Of a DNA stretch of 64,000 bases, positions 18,140-26,869 are shown piece after piece. The notes under the pieces were generated by a model. The model saw only the letters and a list, made by a program, of their open reading frames with translations. It had not been told where the DNA came from and ran no database searches. The stretch is from Paracoccus sediminilitoris (GTDB taxonomy: Bacteria > Pseudomonadota > Alphaproteobacteria > Rhodobacterales > Rhodobacteraceae). The stretch is from contig NZ_QJPK01000017.1 of the NCBI RefSeq assembly GCF_003259195.1, positions 1 to 64,000 on the forward strand, in the 5' to 3' direction. Each line of letters begins with the position of its first letter. Position 1 is the stretch's first letter. Position numbers and translations under genes: made by a program.

Positions 18140-18880
18140 ATGGCACGTTTGACCCCCAGCATCGCATGCAACGACTGCCCCATCCGCTATCGCGCGGTCT
18201 GCGCCGATTGCGACGCCGACGAACTGGCGATGCTGGAGCGGGTCAAGACCTATCAGACGGTTCAGGCCGGCGCGCATCTGGCCTCGGCGGGCGAGACGCT
18301 GGATCACTTCGCATCCATCGTGTCGGGCTGCGCCACGATGTCGCGCACGCTGGAAGACGGGCGCCGCCAGACCGTGGGCCTGCTGCTGCCGTCTGATTTC
18401 ATCGGGCGGCCCGGACGCGCGCAATCGGCCTTCGACGTGCAGGCCTTGGGCGAGGTGACGATCTGCCGCTTTGAACGGCGCGCCTTCGAACGCATGGTCC
18501 GCGACACGCCCCATATCGCCACCCGCTTGCTGACCATGTCGCTGGACGAATTGGATGCGGCGCGGGACTGGGCGGTGGTCCTGGGCCGCATGACGGCGCG
18601 CGAAAAGCTGGCCGCATTTCTGGTCAGCCTGGCGCGGCGGCAGGCGCAGGGGATGGGCGGGCGCGTGTCGGGCGGCGGCGTCACGCTGAACCTGCCCCTG
18701 ACGCGCGAGGAACTGGCCGATCACCTGGGCCTGACCATCGAGACCACCAGCCGCCAGATGACCGCCCTGCGCAAGGACGGCCTGATCGACCTGCCCCAGG
18801 CGCGCGAGATCCTGATCCCCGATTTCGAGGCCCTCTCGGCCGAGGCGGGCGAAGACGGGGATGGCGGTCCCATCGTCTGA
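18140..18880 (+). CDS. fnrP: FNR-type oxygen-sensing transcription regulator
   Basis: 246 residues of the CRP/FNR family. Cys10, Cys13, Cys21 and Cys109 are offset by exactly four from the 4Fe-4S ligands given for Paracoccus FnrP (14, 17, 25, 113), so they are the likely cluster ligands; Cys24 is an extra nearby cysteine. The C-terminal helix-turn-helix LADHLGLTIETTSRQMTALR carries the E-x-x-SR signature that reads TTGAT half-sites. It sits between hemN and ccoN as in Paracoccus, and would switch on hemN and both cco operons when oxygen falls. It is called FnrL in Rhodobacter. Confidence 0.92.
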   Translation: MARLTPSIACNDCPIRYRAVCADCDADELAMLERVKTYQTVQAGAHLASAGETLDHFASIVSGCATMSRTLEDGRRQTVGLLLPSDFIGRPGRAQSAFDVQALGEVTICRFERRAFERMVRDTPHIATRLLTMSLDELDAARDWAVVLGRMTAREKLAAFLVSLARRQAQGMGGRVSGGGVTLNLPLTREELADHLGLTIETTSRQMTALRKDGLIDLPQAREILIPDFEALSAEAGEDGDGGPIV

Positions 18881-18892
18881 CGCCTTCCACCT

Positions 18893-18911
18893 ACCCGCCA
18901 TGACGGCGGGT
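18893..18911 (+). terminator. Small hairpin after fnr
   Basis: ACCCGCC and GGCGGGT form a 7-base stem with a 5-base loop, 13 bases after the fnr stop, followed by TTCGT. It may partly terminate fnr transcription before the ccoN promoter. The weak T tract keeps confidence low. Confidence 0.4.
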
Positions 18912-18923
18912 TCGTGACGCTGT

Positions 18924-18937
18924 TTGATCCATGTCAA
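18924..18937. promoter_or_regulatory. FNR box upstream of ccoN
   Basis: TTGAT-CCAT-GTCAA matches the FNR consensus in nine of ten half-site positions; the right half has G in place of A. It is 73 bases before the ccoN ATG. The same substitution occurs in the box before ccoG. Confidence 0.82.
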
Positions 18938-19010
18938 GGAAGCGACCTTGTCCCCCGTGCGACTGCCGGGGCGCGTCCCCCATTTGGGCGCGCCACGACA
19001 AGAGGACGAC

Positions 19011-20606
19011 ATGCAGTTTACAAGGATCGCCACGCTTGCGCTGATCACCCTGCTGGCGGCGATGGCAGCAGACCTTGGGCGCGATCTGGCCTATTCGGTG
19101 CATGCGATCATCGTCATGCTGGTCGCGGGCGGATTGTGTCTGTGGGAATTGCGCCGGGTCGATGAACCCCGCGCCTTGCCCTTGGCCGGAACCTATATGG
19201 ACGGCCCCATCCGCGCGGGCGTCATCGCCACCGCCTTCTGGGGCATCGCGGGCTTTCTGGTCGGCACCTTCATCGCCTTTCAGCTGGCCTTTCCGGCGCT
19301 GAATTTCGACTGGTCGGAAGGATACGCCAATTTCGGCCGCCTGCGCCCGCTGCACACCAGCGCGGTGATCTTTGCCTTCGGGGGCAACGCACTGATCGCG
19401 ACGTCCTTCTATGTCGTGCAGCGCACCAGCGCGGCGCGGCTGTGGGGCGGCAATGCGGCGTGGTTCGTCTTCTGGGGATACCAGCTGTTCATCGTGCTGG
19501 CCGCGACCGGATACCTGCTGGGATCGACCCAGTCCAAGGAATATGCCGAACCGGAATGGTATGTCGACATCTGGCTGACCGTCGTCTGGCTGACCTATCT
19601 GGCCGTCTTCATGGGCACGATCCTGAAGCGCAAAGAGCGCCACATCTATGTCGCGAACTGGTTCTACCTGGCCTTCATCGTGACGGTCGCGATGCTGCAC
19701 GTGGTCAACAACCTGTCGATCCCCGTGTCGATCCTGGGATCGAAATCGGTCCAGGTCTTTGCCGGCGTCCAGGATGCCATGACCCAGTGGTGGTACGGCC
19801 ACAACGCGGTCGGCTTCTTTCTGACGGCGGGTTTCCTGGGGATGATGTATTACTTCGTCCCGAAACAGGCGGGCCGCCCCGTCTACAGCTACAAGCTGTC
19901 GATCATCCACTTCTGGGCGCTGATCTTTCTCTATATCTGGGCGGGTCCGCACCACCTGCACTATACCGCCCTGCCCGATTGGGCGGCGACGCTTGGCATG
20001 GTCTTTTCCATCATGCTGTGGATGCCCAGCTGGGGCGGCATGATCAACGGGCTGATGACGCTGGAGGGTGCCTGGGACAAGATCCGCACCGATCCGATCA
20101 TCCGCATGTTCGTGGCCAGCCTTGCCTTCTATGGCATGTCCACCTTCGAAGGGCCGATGATGTCGATCCGCGCGGTCAACAGCCTCAGCCACTATACCGA
20201 CTGGACCATCGGCCATGTCCATTCCGGCGCGCTTGGCTGGAACGGGATGATCACCTTCGGGTGCCTCTATTTCCTGACGCCGCGCCTGTGGGGGCGTCCG
20301 CAAATGCATTCCATGGCAGCCATCAACCTGCATTTCTGGTTGGCGACGTTGGGCATCGTTCTCTACGCCTCGTCGATGTGGGTGACCGGCATCATGGAGG
20401 GCCTGATGTGGCGCGAGGTCGATGCCAACGGCTTCCTGGTCAATTCCTTTGCCGACACCGTGGCCGCCAAGTTCCCCATGTACGTGGTGCGCGGCGCGGG
20501 CGGCGTCCTCTACCTGGCGGGTGGCCTGGTGATGGTCTGGAACATGTGGATGACCATCCGCGCGCCCCAGGCCCATCCCGCCATCGCAACCGTTCCGGCA
20601 AGGTGA
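19011..20606 (+). CDS. ccoN: cbb3-type cytochrome c oxidase subunit I
   Basis: 531 residues from the ATG at 19011, preceded by AGAGGA. A longer reading starting at 18924 would begin inside the FNR box and was rejected. This is the catalytic membrane subunit holding haem b, haem b3 and CuB. Haem and copper ligand segments are visible: [38 protein letters not shown] and [12 protein letters not shown]. It has about 12 or more membrane helices. The C-family oxidase reduces O2 to water at very low oxygen and pumps protons. It is the first gene of ccoNOQP. Confidence 0.96.
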   Translation: MQFTRIATLALITLLAAMAADLGRDLAYSVHAIIVMLVAGGLCLWELRRVDEPRALPLAGTYMDGPIRAGVIATAFWGIAGFLVGTFIAFQLAFPALNFDWSEGYANFGRLRPLHTSAVIFAFGGNALIATSFYVVQRTSAARLWGGNAAWFVFWGYQLFIVLAATGYLLGSTQSKEYAEPEWYVDIWLTVVWLTYLAVFMGTILKRKERHIYVANWFYLAFIVTVAMLHVVNNLSIPVSILGSKSVQVFAGVQDAMTQWWYGHNAVGFFLTAGFLGMMYYFVPKQAGRPVYSYKLSIIHFWALIFLYIWAGPHHLHYTALPDWAATLGMVFSIMLWMPSWGGMINGLMTLEGAWDKIRTDPIIRMFVASLAFYGMSTFEGPMMSIRAVNSLSHYTDWTIGHVHSGALGWNGMITFGCLYFLTPRLWGRPQMHSMAAINLHFWLATLGIVLYASSMWVTGIMEGLMWREVDANGFLVNSFADTVAAKFPMYVVRGAGGVLYLAGGLVMVWNMWMTIRAPQAHPAIATVPAR

Positions 20607-20610
20607 CCCC

Positions 20611-21390
20611 ATGACCCAAGACCACAACACCCCCGATCCGAACGCTTCCGAACCCAGGCGCCGCCGTGGCATCCTGGACCGGCACGCCACGCTGGAACGC
20701 AACGCCACGCTGCTGCTGGTCGGATCATTCCTGGTCGTCACCATCGGCGGCATCGTGGAAATCGCGCCGCTGTTCTGGCTGGAGAACACCATCGAGAAGG
20801 TCGAGGGGATGCGCCCCTATACGCCCCTGGAGCTGGCCGGCCGCGACATCTATGTCCGCGAGGGTTGCTATGTCTGCCACAGCCAGATGATCCGTCCCAT
20901 GCGCGACGAGGTCGAACGCTATGGCCATTACTCGCTGGCGGCGGAATCGATGTACGACCACCCCTTCCAGTGGGGGTCGAAGCGCACCGGCCCGGATGTG
21001 GCCCGCGTCGGCGGCCGCTATTCCGACGAATGGCATTACGACCACCTGTCGGACCCGCAATCGGTCGTGCCCGAAAGCGTCATGCCCAAATACGACTATC
21101 TGGCGCGCGCCAAGCTGGAGGTCACCCATATCGGCGACCTCTTGGAAACCCACGCGATGGTCGGGGTGCCCTATACCCCCGACATGATCGCGAACGCGCG
21201 CGCCGACATGCGTGTGCAGGTCGATCCCTGGGGCGACACGGATGGGCTGCTGGAACGCTATCCCGGTGCCCAGGTGCGCAATTTCGACCGCGATCCGGCG
21301 CTGACCGAAATGGATGCGCTGATCGCCTATCTGCAGATGCTGGGCACGCTGGTCGATTTCTCGACCTTCGTGGCCGATGGCAGCCGCTGA
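20611..21390 (+). CDS. ccoO: cbb3-type cytochrome c oxidase subunit II (mono-haem)
   Basis: 259 residues. An N-terminal membrane anchor (about residues 33-53, [20 protein letters not shown]) is followed by a periplasmic cytochrome c domain with one CxxCH haem site, CYVCHSQM, and a distal methionine candidate in PESVMPKY. It passes electrons from CcoP to CcoN. It lies four bases after ccoN. Confidence 0.96.
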   Translation: MTQDHNTPDPNASEPRRRRGILDRHATLERNATLLLVGSFLVVTIGGIVEIAPLFWLENTIEKVEGMRPYTPLELAGRDIYVREGCYVCHSQMIRPMRDEVERYGHYSLAAESMYDHPFQWGSKRTGPDVARVGGRYSDEWHYDHLSDPQSVVPESVMPKYDYLARAKLEVTHIGDLLETHAMVGVPYTPDMIANARADMRVQVDPWGDTDGLLERYPGAQVRNFDRDPALTEMDALIAYLQMLGTLVDFSTFVADGSR

Positions 21391-21405
21391 ACCGGGGGAC
21401 GCAGC

Positions 21406-21627
21406 ATGCACGACACCTATTCGATCCTGCGCCATTTCGCCGACAGCTGGATGCTGCTGGCCATGACGCTGTTCTTCCTGGGCGCCTGCCTTTGGGCCTT
21501 TCGCCCCGGCGCCCGCGACACCCATGACGAGGCGGCCCGCGCCATCTTCCGCGACAGCCCCCCGCCGGTGGCCGGCTGCGGCAAGGGCTGCCCCGGCTGC
21601 AACTGCCAGCCCAAGGACCCGACATGA
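21406..21627 (+). CDS. ccoQ: cbb3-type oxidase assembly/stability subunit
   Basis: 73 residues with one membrane helix (about residues 15-32, MLLAMTLFFLGACLWAF) and a short cytoplasmic tail. CcoQ stabilises the complex in relatives. The tail here ends with a cysteine cluster, CGKGCPGCNC, four cysteines in ten residues, which could bind a metal or form disulfides. It overlaps ccoP by ATGA. Confidence 0.9.
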   Translation: MHDTYSILRHFADSWMLLAMTLFFLGACLWAFRPGARDTHDEAARAIFRDSPPPVAGCGKGCPGCNCQPKDPT

Positions 21628-22502
21628 CCAAGCATCGAAAGCAGGATGACCCCGCACGCGTCGACACCACCGGCCACAACTGGGACGGCATCGAGGAGCT
21701 GAACAACCCCCTGCCCCGCTGGTGGCTGTGGACCTTCTATGCCACGATCGTCTTTGCGGCGATCTACGTGGTGCTGTATCCGGCCTGGCCGTTGATCAAC
21801 GGCGCGACCGAAGGGATATTGGGCTGGTCCACGCGGGCGGACGTGCAGACCCATATCCGGCAGGTCGATGACAGCCAGGCCGCCATGCGGCAATCGCTGA
21901 CCACGACCGACCTGGACATGCTGGACCGCAATCCCGAACTGATGGAATTCGCGATGAACGCGGGGGCGGCGGTCTTTCGGACCAACTGCTCTCAGTGTCA
22001 CGGATCGGGGGCGGGCGGCGCGATCGGCTATCCCAACCTGCTGGATGACGACTGGCTGTGGGGCGGCATGGTCGAGGATATCGCCGTCACCGTCCGCCAC
22101 GGCATCCGGAACGAGGACGACCCCGACGCCCGCTTTTCCCAGATGCCCGCCTTTGGCGAGATGCTGGCCCCCGACCAGATCGCCACGCTGGTCGACCATG
22201 TGCGGGCCCTGCCCGGCGGTGCCGATCCCCTGGCGGGCGCAGGCGGCCAGCTGTTCGCCGACAATTGCACGTCCTGCCATGGCGAGGACGCGCGCGGCGA
22301 CCGCACCCAGGGCGCGCCGAACCTGACGGACGCGATCTGGCTTTACGGCGACAGCCCCGAACAGGTCACCCGCATCATCACCCGCGGTCCTTTCGGCGTC
22401 ATGCCCCCGTGGAGCGCGCGTCTCTCCGAGGCCGAGATCCGGGCCGTGGCCGCCTATGTCCACGCCTTGGGCGGGGGCGAGGGCCCAGTGGCCGCGAACT
22501 GA
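21624..22502 (+). CDS. ccoP: cbb3-type cytochrome c oxidase subunit III (di-haem)
   Basis: 292 residues. The N-terminal part has the CcoP-specific GHNWDGIEELNNPLPRWW motif and a membrane segment (WTFYATIVFAAIYVVLYPAW). Two cytochrome c domains follow, with haem motifs CSQCHGSG and CTSCHGED and methionine ligand candidates in SQMPAFGEML and GVMPPWS. It takes electrons from soluble or membrane cytochrome c. It is the last gene of ccoNOQP. Confidence 0.96.
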   Translation: MTKHRKQDDPARVDTTGHNWDGIEELNNPLPRWWLWTFYATIVFAAIYVVLYPAWPLINGATEGILGWSTRADVQTHIRQVDDSQAAMRQSLTTTDLDMLDRNPELMEFAMNAGAAVFRTNCSQCHGSGAGGAIGYPNLLDDDWLWGGMVEDIAVTVRHGIRNEDDPDARFSQMPAFGEMLAPDQIATLVDHVRALPGGADPLAGAGGQLFADNCTSCHGEDARGDRTQGAPNLTDAIWLYGDSPEQVTRIITRGPFGVMPPWSARLSEAEIRAVAAYVHALGGGEGPVAAN

Positions 22503-22533
22503 CCGCCCGGCTTGATCGCCGATCGATCGCCGA

Positions 22534-22547
22534 TTGATCCACGTCAA
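22534..22547. promoter_or_regulatory. FNR box upstream of ccoG
   Basis: TTGAT-CCAC-GTCAA, 51 bases before the ccoG start, has nine of ten consensus positions and the same G substitution as the ccoN box. A degenerate TTGATCGCC-GATCGATCG run just before it repeats the half-site. It indicates separate FNR control of ccoGHIS. Confidence 0.8.
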
Positions 22548-22597
22548 TGCATCCTGCGCGCCCCTCGGCCACGAAGGGCGCGCACAGAGAAGGCAGC

Positions 22598-24112
22598 ATG
22601 ATGTCCGACACCCCCAAGACCCTCTATGCCGCGCGGGTCCCGATCTTTCCGCGCCGCGTGCAGGGGTATTTCCGCCGCCTGAAATGGTGGATCATGGCCG
22701 TGACGCTGGCCATCTATTACCTGACGCCCTGGCTGCGGTGGGATCGCGGGCCGAACCTGCCCGACCAGGCAGTGCTGGTCGACATGGCGAACCGCCGCTT
22801 CTATTTTTTCTGGATCGAGATCTGGCCGCATGAATTCTATTTCGTCGCGGGGTTACTGGTCATGGCAGGGGTGGGCCTGTTCCTGTTCACCGCGATGCTG
22901 GGCCGCGTTTGGTGCGGCTATGCCTGCCCCCAGACGGTCTGGACCGACCTGTTCCTGGTGATCGAACGATGGGTCCAGGGCGACCGCAACGCCCGGATGC
23001 GCCTGTACCAGTCGCGCTGGACCGGTCACAAGATCCGCCTGAAATCCACGACATGGGCGCTGTGGCTGCTGGTCGCGCTGGCGACGGGCGGGGCCTGGGT
23101 CTTCTATTTCACCGATGCGCCCGAGCTGGCCCGCCAGCTGGTCACGCTGTCGGCGCCGCCCATCGCCTATGCCACCATCGCCATCCTGACGGCCACGACC
23201 TTCGTCTTCGGAGGCTTCATGCGCGAACAGGTCTGCATCTACATGTGTCCCTGGCCGCGCATCCAGGGGGCGATGATGGACCCCGGCACGCTGACCGTCG
23301 CCTATCGCGACTGGCGGGGCGAACCGCGCGGCCGTGGCCTGCGCCGCCAGCAGGCCGCCGGCCTGCGCGTGGCGGGACCACAGATCGGCGGGCGGGCGCC
23401 CGTCATCCCGATGCCCGGCGTGCCCGACACCACGACCCATATGCAGGGCCCCGGCGACTGCGTCGATTGCAACGCCTGCGTCAATGTCTGCCCGATGGGC
23501 ATCGACATCCGCGACGGCCAGCAGATGGCCTGCATCACATGCGCGCTGTGCATCGACGCCTGCGACCAAGTGATGGACAAGATCGGCCGCCCGCGCGGGC
23601 TGATCGATTACCTCGCCCTCTCCGACGCTCCGCGCGAAGCGGCGGGCGGCGCCCATATCCCTGCGTGGAAACATGCGCTGCGGCCGCGCAACCTGATCTA
23701 TCTGGCGATCTGGATGGCCATCGGCGCGGCGCTGGTCTTTGCCCTGTTCATGCGCCCCCAGATCGAACTGACGGTGGCCCCGGAGCGCAACCCCACCTTC
23801 GTCACCCTGTCCGATGGCAGCGTGCGCAACGCCTATGACGTGCGGTTGCGCAACAAGCATCACGATATCCGCATCTTTACCCTGACACCGGGTGCGAACA
23901 GCATGACCCAATTGCAGGTCGAGGGGCATCAGGACGGACAGATCCCGGTTCCCCCCGACGCCCAGATCAAGGTTCGCGTCTATCTGACAGCTGCTGCCGG
24001 ATCGGCCCCCGCCACCAACGACCGCAGCCCGGTCCGACTGTGGGTCGAGGATTCCATCAGCGGCGAGCGCGCCTACGTGGACAGCACGTTCAACGGAAAG
24101 GACAGAAAATGA
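22598..24112 (+). CDS. ccoG: Cytochrome c oxidase accessory protein, copper/iron-sulfur (RdxA/FixG)
   Basis: 504 residues from the ATG at 22598; 22601 is a possible second start, and AGAGAAGG lies upstream. It is a polytopic membrane protein with two ferredoxin-type cysteine clusters, CVDCNACVNVCP and CITCALCIDAC, plus a YACPQ motif and a C-terminal immunoglobulin-like domain (CcoG_C). CcoG is thought to reduce Cu(II) for delivery to the cbb3 CuB site. It overlaps ccoH by ATGA. Confidence 0.93.
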   Translation: MMSDTPKTLYAARVPIFPRRVQGYFRRLKWWIMAVTLAIYYLTPWLRWDRGPNLPDQAVLVDMANRRFYFFWIEIWPHEFYFVAGLLVMAGVGLFLFTAMLGRVWCGYACPQTVWTDLFLVIERWVQGDRNARMRLYQSRWTGHKIRLKSTTWALWLLVALATGGAWVFYFTDAPELARQLVTLSAPPIAYATIAILTATTFVFGGFMREQVCIYMCPWPRIQGAMMDPGTLTVAYRDWRGEPRGRGLRRQQAAGLRVAGPQIGGRAPVIPMPGVPDTTTHMQGPGDCVDCNACVNVCPMGIDIRDGQQMACITCALCIDACDQVMDKIGRPRGLIDYLALSDAPREAAGGAHIPAWKHALRPRNLIYLAIWMAIGAALVFALFMRPQIELTVAPERNPTFVTLSDGSVRNAYDVRLRNKHHDIRIFTLTPGANSMTQLQVEGHQDGQIPVPPDAQIKVRVYLTAAAGSAPATNDRSPVRLWVEDSISGERAYVDSTFNGKDRK

Positions 24113-24558
24113 CCGCACTGACAGGACGCCATGTCGCCGCAATCTTTGCGGGCGGTTTCGGCATCATCATATCGGTCAACCTGCTGCTGGCGACCAAGGC
24201 CGTCAGCACCTTTCCGGGCCTCGAAGTGCCTAATTCCTATGTCGCCAGCCAATCCTTCGACACCCGCCGCAACGCCCAGAACGCACTTGGCTGGACGTCG
24301 CATGTCGATTATCGCGACGGATCGGTGCTCGTCGCGGTCCTGAACCAAGACGGCAACCCTGCCCCCATCCGCGATCTGACCGCCCATATCGGCCGCCCGA
24401 CCGAGGCGCGCGACGACGTCGCCCTTGCCCTTGACACAAAGGGGCGCGTGGCCATCGATCTGGCGCAGGGAATGTGGCGTCTGGATCTGGCGGGGCATGC
24501 CGATGACGGCACCGCCTATCAGCGCGCCATCACCCTGAAGGTCGATGCATCATGGTAG
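24109..24558 (+). CDS. ccoH: cbb3 oxidase assembly protein (FixH)
   Basis: 149 residues from the ATG at 24109, overlapping the ccoG stop. A single N-terminal membrane anchor (about residues 8-30, HVAAIFAGGFGIIISVNLLL) precedes a periplasmic domain with the FixH-like SFDTRRNAQNALGW segment. It binds the assembling oxidase and is needed for its stability. It overlaps ccoI by 7 bases. Confidence 0.92.
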   Translation: MTALTGRHVAAIFAGGFGIIISVNLLLATKAVSTFPGLEVPNSYVASQSFDTRRNAQNALGWTSHVDYRDGSVLVAVLNQDGNPAPIRDLTAHIGRPTEARDDVALALDTKGRVAIDLAQGMWRLDLAGHADDGTAYQRAITLKVDASW

Positions 24559-26696
24559 CCGCCTGCCCCGCCTGCTCCTCGGTTCCACTGCCACAGGGCC
24601 GCGTGGTCGATCAGCCAACCCATGTGCTGCACCTGCCCGACATCCATTGCGGCGGCTGCATCGCAACGGTCGAGCGGGCCCTGACCGCCCTGCCGGTGGT
24701 GCAGCAGGCGCGGGTGAACCTGACCCTGAAACGCGTGATGATCGTCGCTCCGGGGGCCGAGGATGCCACGCTAATCGATACCCTTGCCCGCGCAGGTCAC
24801 CGCGCCGACCGGCTGGATGCTGGCCGCCTTGGGCCGCGCGACGTGACCGCTCGCGACCTGCTGACCCGCATCGGCGTGGCAGGCTTTGCGATGATGAACG
24901 TCATGCTGCTGTCGGTCGCCGTCTGGAGCGGTGCGGCAGGGGCCACAGCGCAGGTCTTTCACCTGATCTCGGCGGCGATTGCCATTCCGGCGGTGGCCTA
25001 TACGGCCCAGCCCTTCTTCGCCTCGGCCATGGGCGCGCTGCGCTACGGGCGGATGAACATGGATGTGCCGATCTCGCTTGCGATCGTCCTGGCCTCCGCC
25101 GCGTCGCTGGCCAATGCCTTCGGCTTCAGCGACCGCGCCAACTGGTTCGACGCGGCGCTGGCCCTGACGTTCTTCCTGCTGATCGGGCGCTATCTGGACC
25201 GCGCGGGCCGCGCCGCCGCCCGGTCCGCCGCGGCCGAACTGGCAGCGCTGGAATCCCCGCAGGCGGTGCTGATCGAGGGCGGAGTGGACCGCATCGTCGA
25301 TGCCCGGACCCTGCGCCCCGGCGCGCTGATCCGCGTGCGTCCGGGCGACCGCCTGCCCGCCGACGGCACCATCATCACCGGCCAGACCGATCTGGACCGA
25401 TCGGCGCTGACTGGCGAATCCGTCCCGCAACCCGCAGGCCCGGGCGATGCGGTCACCGCCGGAGAGACCTGCCTGACCGGCGCGCTGACCGTGCGCGTGG
25501 ATCGCGCCGGACGCGACACCGCGCTGGCGCGCATGGCCGATCTGGTCGCCACCGCCGAGGCGCAGCGCACCCGTCATACCGGCATCGCCGACCGGGCCGC
25601 CCGCATCTATGCGCCGTTGGTGCAGGTGCTGGCCGCCGCCACATTCGTCGGCTGGGTGATGCTGTCTGGTGACGGATGGCGGGCGCTGGACATCGCGATC
25701 TCGGTCTTGGTGATCACCTGCCCCTGTGCCTTGGGGCTGGCGGTGCCTGCGGTATCGACCGTGGCGACGGCGCGGCTGTTCCGCGCGGGCATCCTGGTGA
25801 AATCGGCCACCGCGCTGGAACGTCTGTCCCAGATCGACACGGTGGCCTTCGACAAGACGGGCACGCTGACGACGGGGCTGGTGACGCTTGGCGGGAACCC
25901 AGATGCGGACACGCTGTCCGTCGCGGCGGGGCTGGCGCGGGGATCGCGGCACCCGGTGTCGCGGGCCATCGTGGCGGCCGCAGCGGCGCACGGCATCGCA
26001 CCCGCCGCCGTCACCGACACCACGGAACATCCGGGCTGCGGTGTTCAGGGGGCGCTGGACGGCCGGACCGTCCGCCTTGGGCGGGCCGGCTGGATCGAAG
26101 GTGCCGAGGGAACCGATGCCGCCGTCTGGCTGTCGGTCGCGGGCCGGCCGCCCGTCCCGCTGACCACATCCGAAGCCCTGCGCGACGATGCCGTCCTTAC
26201 CATCCAGGCATTGCGCCGTCAGGGTTATCATCTGGCGCTACTGTCGGGCGACGCGCCCGAACCCGTGGCTCGCATGGCCCGGGAAACCGGTATCGACACC
26301 GCGCTGCCCCGGCTGACACCCGGCGAAAAGATGGACTGGGTGCGCAGGGAAACCGCGCGGTGCGCGCATGTGCTGATGGTGGGGGACGGGTTGAACGATA
26401 CGGGCTGCCTTGCCAGCGCCCATGCGGGGATCTCGCCGGGTTCGGCGCTGGATGCGGCGCGGTCAGCCTCCGACGTGGTGCTGATCGGAGGCGGGCTGAT
26501 GGGCGTGCCGCGCGCGCTGTCCACTGCACGGGCCGCGATGGGCCGGATGCGCCAGAACATCGGGCTGGCGGTGCTGTACAATGTCGTCTCGGTGCCGCTG
26601 GCGATGTCGGGGCACGCATCCCCGCTGATCGCGGCGCTGGCCATGTCGCTGTCGTCGCTGACCGTGACGCTGAATGCCCTGCGGAGGTTTCGATGA
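24552..26696 (+). CDS. ccoI: Copper-translocating P-type ATPase for cbb3 assembly (FixI)
   Basis: 714 residues. The N-terminal metal-binding domain has DIHCGGC at about residues 33-39. The transmembrane metal site is TCPCALGLAVPA near residue 390, the phosphorylated aspartate is in DKTGTLT at residue 434, the HP motif is in RGSRHPVSRAI, and the hinge is GDGLNDTGCLA near 610. This is the CopA2/FixI type, which exports Cu for insertion into CcoN rather than for resistance. It overlaps ccoS by ATGA. Confidence 0.93.
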   Translation: MVAACPACSSVPLPQGRVVDQPTHVLHLPDIHCGGCIATVERALTALPVVQQARVNLTLKRVMIVAPGAEDATLIDTLARAGHRADRLDAGRLGPRDVTARDLLTRIGVAGFAMMNVMLLSVAVWSGAAGATAQVFHLISAAIAIPAVAYTAQPFFASAMGALRYGRMNMDVPISLAIVLASAASLANAFGFSDRANWFDAALALTFFLLIGRYLDRAGRAAARSAAAELAALESPQAVLIEGGVDRIVDARTLRPGALIRVRPGDRLPADGTIITGQTDLDRSALTGESVPQPAGPGDAVTAGETCLTGALTVRVDRAGRDTALARMADLVATAEAQRTRHTGIADRAARIYAPLVQVLAAATFVGWVMLSGDGWRALDIAISVLVITCPCALGLAVPAVSTVATARLFRAGILVKSATALERLSQIDTVAFDKTGTLTTGLVTLGGNPDADTLSVAAGLARGSRHPVSRAIVAAAAAHGIAPAAVTDTTEHPGCGVQGALDGRTVRLGRAGWIEGAEGTDAAVWLSVAGRPPVPLTTSEALRDDAVLTIQALRRQGYHLALLSGDAPEPVARMARETGIDTALPRLTPGEKMDWVRRETARCAHVLMVGDGLNDTGCLASAHAGISPGSALDAARSASDVVLIGGGLMGVPRALSTARAAMGRMRQNIGLAVLYNVVSVPLAMSGHASPLIAALAMSLSSLTVTLNALRRFR

Positions 26697-26836
26697 ACGT
26701 GCTGGCCGTGCTGATCCCGATCTCGGTCACGCTTGGGCTGGCGGGGCTGGCAGCTTTCGTCTGGTCGCTGCGGTCGGGTCAATATGACGACCCCGCCGGC
26801 GATCAGGTCCGCGCGCTGGACCTGATGGAGGACTGA
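26693..26836 (+). CDS. ccoS: cbb3 oxidase maturation protein
   Basis: 47 residues, a normal size for CcoS/FixS. One N-terminal membrane helix (LAVLIPISVTLGLAGLAAFV) is followed by the conserved FVWSLRSGQYDDPAGD. CcoS is required for haem and copper insertion into CcoN. It starts in an ATGA overlap with ccoI and ends inside the stem of the operon terminator. Confidence 0.93.
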   Translation: MNVLAVLIPISVTLGLAGLAAFVWSLRSGQYDDPAGDQVRALDLMED

Positions 26837-26855
26837 CCCCGGGCAGGGGTCAGTC
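26831..26855. terminator. Terminator hairpin between ccoS and phoD
   Basis: GACTGACCCC and GGGGTCAGTC form a perfect 10-base stem with a GGGCA loop. The stem includes the ccoS stop codon. Because the phosphatase gene converges from the right and stops at 26870, it probably serves both strands. There is no long T tract. Confidence 0.65.
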
Positions 26856-26869
26856 CGTGGCTCGACAGA

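Noticed and set aside
18891..20792. 633-codon minus-strand frame opposite ccoN
   Set aside because: It is antisense to an unmistakable oxidase subunit; the product is His/Asp/Gln-rich with no family features.
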